NCBI RefSeq assembly: GCF_017876115.1
Contig: NZ_JAGINO010000015.1
Coordinates: 1-64,000 of the forward strand
Length of the DNA stretch: 64,000 bases
DNA from: Azospirillum picis
GTDB lineage: Bacteria > Pseudomonadota > Alphaproteobacteria > Azospirillales > Azospirillaceae
Direction of reading: 5' to 3'
In this document: positions 8,239 through 15,208 of the stretch, one piece after another
Layout of the letters: each line of letters begins with the position of its first letter
Numbering within the stretch: the stretch's first letter is position 1
Made by a program: the position numbers and the translations under genes
Notes under the pieces: model-generated
Seen by the model: only the letters and a program-made list of their open reading frames with translations
Database searches by the model: none
What the model was told of the DNA's origin: nothing

Positions 8239-9623
8239 GGGGTCTTCATCGCTGCCATCAGCGCCTCCTCAAGGCCGTAATAGGCGGCGCGGCGGGAGAA
8301 ATGCGGCCGCACCCCGGTGCCGACGAACGTGCCGTTGACCTTGTCGCCGAAGGAGGTGGCGTCGTATTCGAAGGTGAAGAGGTCCTGGGTGGTGATGACG
8401 TCGCCTTCCATGCCGATCACCTCGGTGATGCTCTGGATGCGGCGGACGCCGTCGCGCATGCGCTCGATCTGGACCACCAGGTTGACCGCTCCGGCGATCT
8501 GCATGCGGATGGCGCGGATCGGCAGGTTGGCGTTCGACATCAGGACCATGTTCTCGAGACGGATCAGCGCGTCGCGCGGCGTGTTGGCATGGACGGTGGT
8601 CATCGAGCCGTCATGGCCGGTGTTCATCGCCTGCAGCACGTCGAAGGCTTCGCTGCCGCGCGTCTCGCCCAGGATGATGCGGTCGGGGCGCATGCGCAGG
8701 GCGTTCTTGACGAGGTCGCGCTGGTTGATCTCGCCATGGCCCTCGACGTTGACCGGCCGCGTCTCCAGGCTGACGACGTGGGGTTGCTGCAATTGCAGTT
8801 CGGCCGCGTCCTCGATGGTCAGCACGCGTTCGCGCGAGTCGATCATCCGCGACAGCGCGTTCAGCAGGGTCGTCTTGCCCGACCCGGTGCCGCCGGAGAT
8901 CACGATGTTCAGCCGGCAGGCGGCGGCGATCTCCAGCAGCTTGGCCATGCCGGAGGACAGGTTGTCCTGCCGCACCATCTGCGCGAAGTCGACCTTGCGC
9001 TTGGCGAACTTGCGGATGGAGATGACGCAGCCGTTGAGGGCGACCGGCGGGAGCACGATGTTGACGCGGCTGCCGTCGGGGAGGCGGGCGTCCACGGTCG
9101 GGCTGGATTCGTCGACGCGGCGCCCAACCGAGGCCGCGATGCGCTGGGCGACGTTCGTCGCGTGGGCGTCGTCGCGGAAGTGGCAGTCGGTCAGTTCCAG
9201 TTTGCCGTGACGCTCGACATAGACCTGGTGGGGGCCGTTGACCATGATGTCGGTGATCGTCTCGTCGGCCAGCAGCGGTTCCAGCGGCCCCAACCCGAAC
9301 ATGTCGTCGAGGACATGGGTGACGATCTGCTCCTGCTCGGCCGCATTGATCGGCAGCCGCTCGCCCGACGCGATGGCGGCGACGATCTCCACCAGTTCGT
9401 CATGCAGCCGGCCGCGCCCGGTCGTCACCGCCGCGGACACGTTGATGCGCGAGAACAGCTTCTCGCGGATCAGCCGTTCCAGGGGATCGCGGTCCGCGAC
9501 GGCGGGTTCGGGCGGGTCGGCCGCCATGGCGCCGGCAGCCGCCGCAGCGGCGGGAGCGGGCGCCTCTCGGTGCCGATCGGGCGGGGCGGGTGGAAGGGTG
9601 GATTGAACCTTGCGTCCGAACAT
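8235..9623 (-). CDS. cpaF: TadA/CpaF, Flp pilus secretion ATPase
   Basis: This 462-residue type II/IV secretion ATPase has a Walker A motif G-G-T-G-S-G-K-T at 244-251. An Asp/His box region lies further on, with E-D-A-A-E-L and G-E-T-R-G-S-E-A (Walker B/His region), and T-T-V-H-A-N-T after it. A proline/alanine-rich N-terminal linker precedes the helical domain, usual for CpaF. It powers extension and possibly retraction of the pilus from the cytoplasmic side. Confidence 0.95.
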   Translation of the reverse strand: MFGRKVQSTLPPAPPDRHREAPAPAAAAAAGAMAADPPEPAVADRDPLERLIREKLFSRINVSAAVTTGRGRLHDELVEIVAAIASGERLPINAAEQEQIVTHVLDDMFGLGPLEPLLADETITDIMVNGPHQVYVERHGKLELTDCHFRDDAHATNVAQRIAASVGRRVDESSPTVDARLPDGSRVNIVLPPVALNGCVISIRKFAKRKVDFAQMVRQDNLSSGMAKLLEIAAACRLNIVISGGTGSGKTTLLNALSRMIDSRERVLTIEDAAELQLQQPHVVSLETRPVNVEGHGEINQRDLVKNALRMRPDRIILGETRGSEAFDVLQAMNTGHDGSMTTVHANTPRDALIRLENMVLMSNANLPIRAIRMQIAGAVNLVVQIERMRDGVRRIQSITEVIGMEGDVITTQDLFTFEYDATSFGDKVNGTFVGTGVRPHFSRRAAYYGLEEALMAAMKTP

Positions 9624-9631
9624 GGCTCACC

Positions 9632-10840
9632 TCAGCGTCCGAACAGGCGGGCGAGCGAAAAGCGCTGGACGGCGCGCCGGCCGGTCAGATCGTCGGTGAT
9701 GCGCATCAACTGGTCGGTCGCCGTGCAGCGCCGCTGGGCCAGCAATTTTCCGGAATTGTCGGCGAACATGGCATGCCGCGTGAACGGGATCTCGAAGTCG
9801 ACCCGTCGGCCGACCGCCTTCTCGAAGTCGCGGCGGCTGATGTCGGCCTGCGACGGCGGAGCGGTGTGGTTGAGCACGACCAGGAGCCGCTGGCCGATGT
9901 CGTCGCGTCCCGCCAGCTTGAGGATGCGCATGACGTCGCGGATGGAGGCGATCGTCGGGTTGGCGACCACCACGCGGACCTGGGCGCGGGAGAGCAGGTG
10001 CTGGTAGACCGGATCGGGCCGCCGCGGCACGTCGAACAGGACGTAATGGTGGCGCTGCTCGAGGACCTTGATGACCTGATCCAGCGCTTGCGGTTCGTAA
10101 TGCGTGTCGTCGCCCAGCGGCTCCTCCGCGCTGAGCACCGACAGCCGTTCGCCGTGATGGACGAGCGTCCGGTCGAGGAAGATGTTGTCGATGCGGTGGG
10201 CGTTCTTCAGCGCTTCCATCATGCCGGTCTGCCTCTTGAGACCGAGCATCAGGCTGATCGCCCCGCATTGCAGGTCGAGATCGACCAGCGCGACGTTCCG
10301 CCCGATCTTGTTGGCCAGCAGCCAGCCGACATTGGTCATGACGGTCGAGGTGCCCACCCCGCCGCGGGCGCCGGTGACCGCGATGATCTTGCCGGTGCGC
10401 TGGCGCATCGCGCTGCCCGACTGGCCGCCGAGCCCGATCGAGATGCTGCGCCGCAACCACTCGGTCGTCACCGGCTTGACCAGATAGTCGGCAATCCCGA
10501 GGTGCATCAGGTCGCGGAACAGGCCGATGTCGTTCTGCTGGCCGAGGACGATGACGACGACCCCCGGTTCGCAGGCGCTGGCCAGCTCGTCGATGTCGGA
10601 GAGGGGCAGCCGGGAGCCGGAGACGTCGACGATCAGCACGCGCGGCGGTGCCGCGGTCCCGAGATAGGCGATGGCGTCACGGACCGATCCGCGGCGGACG
10701 ACCGTGAAGGTCATCACCTGCTCCTGCACGAGCAGGCGCAGCGCGTTCTCCGTCTCGCCATCCGTGACGAACGCCGCGATCTCGGCGGCACCACTGCGCT
10801 TGGCCGGCCGTGCCGACGCCTGCTTTCCCAGGATGGACAT
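9632..10840 (-). CDS. cpaE: CpaE/TadZ, pilus localisation ATPase
   Basis: The protein has 402 residues. An atypical receiver-like domain (20-135) is followed by a MinD/ParA-type ATPase. The Walker A region at 157-165, G-A-R-G-G-V-G-T-S, lacks the usual lysine pattern, as is common in TadZ/CpaE proteins that act as polar localisation factors. ATG 10840, preceded by GGGGGA, was chosen; a TTG at 10861 would add seven residues and abut the cpaD stop. Confidence 0.9.
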   Translation of the reverse strand: MSILGKQASARPAKRSGAAEIAAFVTDGETENALRLLVQEQVMTFTVVRRGSVRDAIAYLGTAAPPRVLIVDVSGSRLPLSDIDELASACEPGVVVIVLGQQNDIGLFRDLMHLGIADYLVKPVTTEWLRRSISIGLGGQSGSAMRQRTGKIIAVTGARGGVGTSTVMTNVGWLLANKIGRNVALVDLDLQCGAISLMLGLKRQTGMMEALKNAHRIDNIFLDRTLVHHGERLSVLSAEEPLGDDTHYEPQALDQVIKVLEQRHHYVLFDVPRRPDPVYQHLLSRAQVRVVVANPTIASIRDVMRILKLAGRDDIGQRLLVVLNHTAPPSQADISRRDFEKAVGRRVDFEIPFTRHAMFADNSGKLLAQRRCTATDQLMRITDDLTGRRAVQRFSLARLFGR

Positions 10841-10861
10841 CGCAATCCCCCGCCCGTTCAA

Positions 10862-11560
10862 TTACCGCGCCGTCGTGGAAGCGGATGACGCCCCGCCGCC
10901 GTCTAGCCGAAGTGGCGTGTTCGTCCGGTAGCGTTGGACGGAGTCCTCCATCACCGCACCGGCGGCCGGGCCGCTGCGCTGCGGCTCCGCGAGGTCGCGT
11001 GGGTCGGCGAGCATCAGGCCGAGGTTGGCCGCGGTCGCGCAGCCGAGGCGGGGCGGCGGCAGTGCCTTGCGCCCAAGGTCGAAGGCGGTGTCGTTCTCCC
11101 GCTCGAGCAGCGTGTCGCGGGTGAGCGGCGGGCAGTCCGGGATCACCAACACCGCCGTTTCCCGGCGCAGATGCAGCATTCGGCCGGCCGGGCGGTTGGC
11201 CGACGATACGCCCATGTTGCGGTCGGGAACGCCGGCGGCCGCCAGCGTCGCCAGGACGTTCCGAAGCGTCGCCTCCTCGACCCGATCCCCCGGCGTCAGC
11301 AGGATGTGCGCGGCATAGGGATTCCCGTCCATCCGCGCGAAGCGGCGGAGAAGCTCGATGGTGGCGCCATCCAGCGAGCGCCGCCCGGGCGGCAGGTCCA
11401 GCGTGGTCTCCTCGGCGGATTGCGCGACGGTGAGTTGCTGCTGGACGGCAGTCTCCTCCTGGTAGATGGGCTGCGGCGAACAGCCGGGGAGAGCGGCTGA
11501 CGCGATGAGGACGCCGAGGACGGCAAGCGGCGGGGCGATGGGCGTGCGCATCGATGGCAC
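10862..11560 (-). CDS. cpaD: CpaD-family pilus assembly lipoprotein
   Basis: This 232-residue protein has a signal peptide with the lipobox A-L-P-G-C at residues 23-27, so it should be a lipoprotein of the outer membrane. The body matches CpaD, including the conserved late D-C-P-P-L and the G-C-A-T-A-A-N-L-G-L-M-L-A-D-P-R-D-L stretch. CpaD helps stabilise the secretin. It sits one base downstream of cpaC. Confidence 0.88.
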   Translation of the reverse strand: MPSMRTPIAPPLAVLGVLIASAALPGCSPQPIYQEETAVQQQLTVAQSAEETTLDLPPGRRSLDGATIELLRRFARMDGNPYAAHILLTPGDRVEEATLRNVLATLAAAGVPDRNMGVSSANRPAGRMLHLRRETAVLVIPDCPPLTRDTLLERENDTAFDLGRKALPPPRLGCATAANLGLMLADPRDLAEPQRSGPAAGAVMEDSVQRYRTNTPLRLDGGGASSASTTAR

Positions 11561-11561
11561 C

Positions 11562-12998
11562 TCAGTAGATGTAGCCGGCGGGGCCGTAATAGGAGCCGAC
11601 CGGTGCCGGCAGGCCGAGCGCCTGCTGGCGGCGGCGCACCAGATCCTCCAGCTCCCGGTTCGGCTTCGTGCCGTGTTGCGGGATGACGCCCGGCCCGCGG
11701 TGGATCGGGTTGACGACGTAGGGCGTCACGATCACCACCAGTTCGGTTTCGTTGTTGATGAAGCGGCGCGACCGGAACAGCTCGCCCAGCACCGGAAGAT
11801 CGCCCAGCCCGGGAAATTTGGTCAGCGTGCTGCGGTTGTTGTTCTGCAGGAGGCCACCGATGGCGAAGCTCTCGCCGCTGCCGAGCTCGACGGACGTCTC
11901 GACCCGCCGGACCGTCAGCGCCGGGATCGTCAGGCTGTTGATCGTCACGGCGCCGCTGTCGGTGAGTTCGCTGACTTCCGGCCGCACGGTGAGTGCGATG
12001 CGGTCGGGCGACAGCACGGTCGGCAGGAAGTTCAGCACGACGCCATACTGCTTGAACTCGACCTGGATCTTGTTGTCCTCCTCGGCGATCGGGATCGGGA
12101 ACTCGCCGCCGGCAAGGAAACTGGCGGGCTTGCCCGACATGGCCACCAGGTTCGGCTGCGCCAGAAGCGTCACCAATCCCTGGTCCTGCATGGCATCGAT
12201 GATGCCGGCGATGTTGACCCGCCCGTCCGAGCTTCGCATGTGCCCGATCAGGGATGACGCGCCGCTCGGCGCGCGGGTGTACATGTTCGTCGCCTGGTCG
12301 ATGAAGTCGCGCCCGAGCGCCGCGGAGGCCAGGAAGTCGCCGATGCGGACCCCGCCTTCCCAGTTGACGCCGAGTTCCTGGCTGACCGAGCGGGAGACCT
12401 CGGCGACCTGGACGCGCAGGGTGACCTGGGTCGGCCCGGTCACCGCCATCTGGTTGATGACCTTGTCCTCCGGGCGGGCGAACCCGCTGACCATCTCCAT
12501 CACCGAGTCCGCGACGGCAGGGGTCGGCACTTCGCCGGTGACGATCAGGCGGTTCGGCTGGGAGGTCACGCCGACCGGAAGGCCGGGAAAGCGGGCGGTG
12601 ATCTGTTCGAGCAGCGGCGTCAGGCCGTGGGTCACCCGGATGTCGCGGTGGAGGATCACCTGGTCGTCCGCCCCCAAGGCATAGACCGTGGTCCGCCCGG
12701 GCTTGCGGCCGAGCACGAAGAGTGCCGTGCCGGAGGCGGCCTGCACGTCGGCGATGTCGGGATCGGCGACATAGACGTTGGTGGCCGGTGCCGACAGCTT
12801 GATCATCTCGCTGGTTCCGACGTCGATGGTCATGGTTGCGGTCGCCGCCTGTCCTGAGCAGGGAAGCACCAGCGCCATGACCAGTACGATCCACAGGACG
12901 GCGATCCGGGCGGCTGGCCGCCGCAGGGTGCGGAACACGGGCACGAAGGGCGCCTCTTGGCTGAGGGGAGCGGGAGGAAACAGGGTGCCTGGGTTCAT
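11562..12998 (-). CDS. cpaC: CpaC/RcpA, Flp pilus secretin
   Basis: The protein has 478 residues. A signal peptide (cleavage near residue 51, after S-G-Q-A) is followed by the BON/T2SS-associated N-terminal domain with M-I-K-L-S-A-P-A and V-Y-V-A-D-P-D-I-A-D. The secretin domain fills the C-terminal half, with V-P-I-A/I-P-I-A type beta strands and V-E-L-G-S-G-E-S-F-A-I-G-G-L-L. It forms the outer-membrane channel for the pilus. ATG 12998 overlaps the cpaB stop by four bases; the frame is open far upstream but only as antisense-like sequence. Confidence 0.93.
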   Translation of the reverse strand: MNPGTLFPPAPLSQEAPFVPVFRTLRRPAARIAVLWIVLVMALVLPCSGQAATATMTIDVGTSEMIKLSAPATNVYVADPDIADVQAASGTALFVLGRKPGRTTVYALGADDQVILHRDIRVTHGLTPLLEQITARFPGLPVGVTSQPNRLIVTGEVPTPAVADSVMEMVSGFARPEDKVINQMAVTGPTQVTLRVQVAEVSRSVSQELGVNWEGGVRIGDFLASAALGRDFIDQATNMYTRAPSGASSLIGHMRSSDGRVNIAGIIDAMQDQGLVTLLAQPNLVAMSGKPASFLAGGEFPIPIAEEDNKIQVEFKQYGVVLNFLPTVLSPDRIALTVRPEVSELTDSGAVTINSLTIPALTVRRVETSVELGSGESFAIGGLLQNNNRSTLTKFPGLGDLPVLGELFRSRRFINNETELVVIVTPYVVNPIHRGPGVIPQHGTKPNRELEDLVRRRQQALGLPAPVGSYYGPAGYIY

Positions 12999-13870
12999 GG
13001 CGTGCTGCGGCTCGCTCCGCGGATGATAGTGGGGACGGGGGGCTTGCCCAGTGCCGGCGCCTCGGGGGTGGGCGCCGGCGCGACCGGCGGGCGCGGCGTG
13101 ACGACCGAGACGTCGGTGGCCCAGACCACCGATGGCTCGCCTCTCTGCGCGGAATTGGCCGGGCCAGTCGCGGCGACGCCCGGTGGCCGTGCCAGGCTGC
13201 GCAGGCTGAGCGTCAGGCGGCCGAGGCCGGTGGCGACAGAGATGACCTGCGCCTGCTTGGCGGTGACCTCGAGCGTCACCGTCCGGGCGACGCGCGAGGG
13301 CTGTCCCGTCCCCTCGCGTTGGATGTCGGTGCGTTGGTCGACGGCGAGGACGCGGAGATCCTCCAGGATCGTTTCGCTCGCCAGCCGATGGCCCGTCGCG
13401 TCCTCGCCGACGTCCTGGGTCAGCAGCAGGTCGACATGATCGCCGGGAAAGATCAGGCCGGCGGTTCCCGACACCTCGTCGACCGCCACCGAGGCTGCCC
13501 GCAGGCCGGGTGTCAGGACCGCGGCGAGAAAGCCGCGCTCGCGCGGCGACAGCAGCCGGTCGCGGCTGATGATCTCCCCCGCCTTGACGGCCTCGCGCAC
13601 GACCGAGCCGGTCAGCGCCTCGATGTTGTCCTTGCCTTCGACCAGCGTGTCCGGGCGCAAGGCGTTTTCCGGAAAGGAGTCCCAGCGGACCGCCATCGGT
13701 TGCAGGAAGGAGCCGGCGGCGAGATCCGTCGCGGCGACGGCGATCCGCCGTTGCGGAACGTCGACGGGAGGTGCCGCGGCTTGCGTGCCGATGGCGGCCT
13801 GCACCATCAGGCCGCCGACGACGGCCATGGCCACAGCCGCGATACCGAGGAAGACCGTGCCGAGCTTCAT
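12995..13870 (-). CDS. cpaB: CpaB/RcpC, pilus assembly protein with SAF domain
   Basis: In this 291-residue protein a single N-terminal helix (about 5-26) anchors it in the inner membrane. The SAF domain covers about 42-110 (I-A-V-A-A-T-D-L-A-A-G), and the RcpC/CpaB domain follows with F-P-G-D-H-V-D-L-L-L-T (about 141-151). CpaB works in the periplasm with the CpaC secretin. It lies 60 bases downstream of cpaA. Confidence 0.9.
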   Translation of the reverse strand: MKLGTVFLGIAAVAMAVVGGLMVQAAIGTQAAAPPVDVPQRRIAVAATDLAAGSFLQPMAVRWDSFPENALRPDTLVEGKDNIEALTGSVVREAVKAGEIISRDRLLSPRERGFLAAVLTPGLRAASVAVDEVSGTAGLIFPGDHVDLLLTQDVGEDATGHRLASETILEDLRVLAVDQRTDIQREGTGQPSRVARTVTLEVTAKQAQVISVATGLGRLTLSLRSLARPPGVAATGPANSAQRGEPSVVWATDVSVVTPRPPVAPAPTPEAPALGKPPVPTIIRGASRSTP

Positions 13871-13930
13871 CGTGCTTCGAACCCAACGAGGTGGAACTCA
13901 GGCCTTCTCCCGGCGGCGACGGATGGGCGG

Positions 13931-14398
13931 TCAGCCGGGAAAGAGCAGGGGATTGGACAGAAGCGCCGCCGCCGCGATGGCGACGCCGTAGGGGAGCCCG
14001 TCCCGGCCGGCGGTGGTGTTCCGTCCGCCAGCGCGCAACCGCCGCAGGCCGCGCCGGACGAGCACCGCGGCCGCCAGGAGACCGCCGAACAGGGCGGTTC
14101 CCAGCAGCAGGGCGGGCAGTCCCGAAAGACCGGCCCACAGTGCTGCCGCCGTCATGAGCTTGACGTCGCCGCCGCCGAGAAGGCCGCCGAGATAGGCGGC
14201 GAACAGGACCGTGAAGGTGACGGCCCCCGCCGCCAGCGCTCCGGCCGGGTCGAATCGGCCCGGCTCGACCATCGCGGTCAGGATGAAGAGGGCGGCCAGG
14301 GCCATGGAGACCCAGTTCGGGATCACGCGCCGGCGGACGTCGCAGGCCGCCGCCCAGGCGAGCAGGGCGCACAGCGCGGCAGCGATGCTCTCATCCAT
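13931..14398 (-). CDS. cpaA: CpaA, Flp prepilin peptidase
   Basis: This 155-residue member of the short peptidase A24 family lacks the N-terminal methylase domain. The two catalytic aspartates are in A-C-D-V-R-R-R-V-I-P-N-W (D20) and L-G-G-G-D-V-K-L (D78). It would cleave the Flp pilin and the TadE-like pseudopilins. It lies 13 bases after the pilin gene. Confidence 0.92.
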   Translation of the reverse strand: MDESIAAALCALLAWAAACDVRRRVIPNWVSMALAALFILTAMVEPGRFDPAGALAAGAVTFTVLFAAYLGGLLGGGDVKLMTAAALWAGLSGLPALLLGTALFGGLLAAAVLVRRGLRRLRAGGRNTTAGRDGLPYGVAIAAAALLSNPLLFPG

Positions 14399-14411
14399 GT
14401 AGCCTCACCGG

Positions 14412-14612
14412 TTAGGGGGTGGTGCTGCTCTTGGCGTTGTTGCCGACCGTGGAGATCCTGTCCGAGATGTTATTGAACAGCGTGTTCAGGTTGTTGCCGA
14501 CGGCCGTGACGCCGCCGATGATGACGACGGCGATGAGGGCGGCGAGCAGGCCGTATTCGATGGCGGTGGCGCCACGCTCGTCTTTGCGGAAACGGCGGAG
14601 AATGCGGAGCAT
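14412..14612 (-). CDS. flp: Flp/Fap-type pilin subunit
   Basis: This 66-residue prepilin has a short basic leader, M-L-R-I-L-R-R-F-R-K-D-E-R-G, followed by A-T-A-I-E-Y-G-L-L-A-A-L, the Flp motif with cleavage after Gly14 and the conserved Glu/Tyr pair. The mature subunit is about 52 residues, mostly one helix. The start codon is preceded by GGGAGGA. It heads the minus-strand tad operon downstream of an AT-rich promoter region, as expected for the most abundant product. Confidence 0.95.
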   Translation of the reverse strand: MLRILRRFRKDERGATAIEYGLLAALIAVVIIGGVTAVGNNLNTLFNNISDRISTVGNNAKSSTTP

Positions 14613-15208
14613 TTGATGTCCTCCCGAAAGGTCGCAACACTACGAAAAGAATTTGCGTGTGAAGAGGCAAGAAGAGGATGCGCGTTGATTTTTCAGGGCA
14701 TCCGATCCGTGCACTTCGCCAATTAACACGCGGTCACAGAGGTTTCCAAGAGGAAATGAATAGAACGTCGAGCGTATGTGCTACTTTGACGCATATCTGG
14801 TGGACAGGCACGGTTAAATAAGCAAGAAATATCAATGGCATCCGGTTGCAACGCAAGTGTCGCCAGCCGATCACTGTCCGATCGTCCTTGCATATCCGGA
14901 TAAACGAATTTTAATCCGTGCAGATGTTTCGCTTACTAAGGTAATGTTTGTGTAAGAACAAAAATACATTTGTTCGATATGTAAATATTGCGATACGTAA
15001 GGTTTTTCTCAGCGACAATTTGGCCTATTTATCAGTGAAAACCACTTTACTATCCTGGTTGATAAGCATATAGGCTCGATTCTAAGTCTACGAAAGAGAG
15101 TAATCTCTCCCGCTTGACTCGGATATTGCTCGAGGTATGAGCAGTCATCGTGTATTCCCTGAAACAAGTGCTTTTTCTTCGAAGGTTTTCCGAGGCGGGA
15201 GGTGTCGC
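14613..15208. promoter_or_regulatory. AT-rich divergent intergenic region between pilin and tubulin-like genes
   Basis: About 600 bases hold no convincing gene. Base composition drops sharply from the surrounding GC-rich sequence, with many A/T runs between 14640 and 15130. It must carry the promoters of the pilin operon (minus) and the tubulin-like operon (plus). A perfect palindrome, GAGAG-TAAT-CTCTC, lies at 15096-15109 immediately upstream of the best plus-strand promoter. I found no sigma54 promoter. Confidence 0.7.
15114..15141 (+). promoter_or_regulatory. Candidate promoter of the tubulin-like operon
   Basis: TTGACT (15114-15119) and TATGAG (15136-15141) are 16 bases apart, giving a leader of about 60 bases to the ATG at 15209. 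The -10 matches only four of six consensus bases. The palindrome at 15096-15109 would place an operator next to the -35. Confidence 0.35.
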
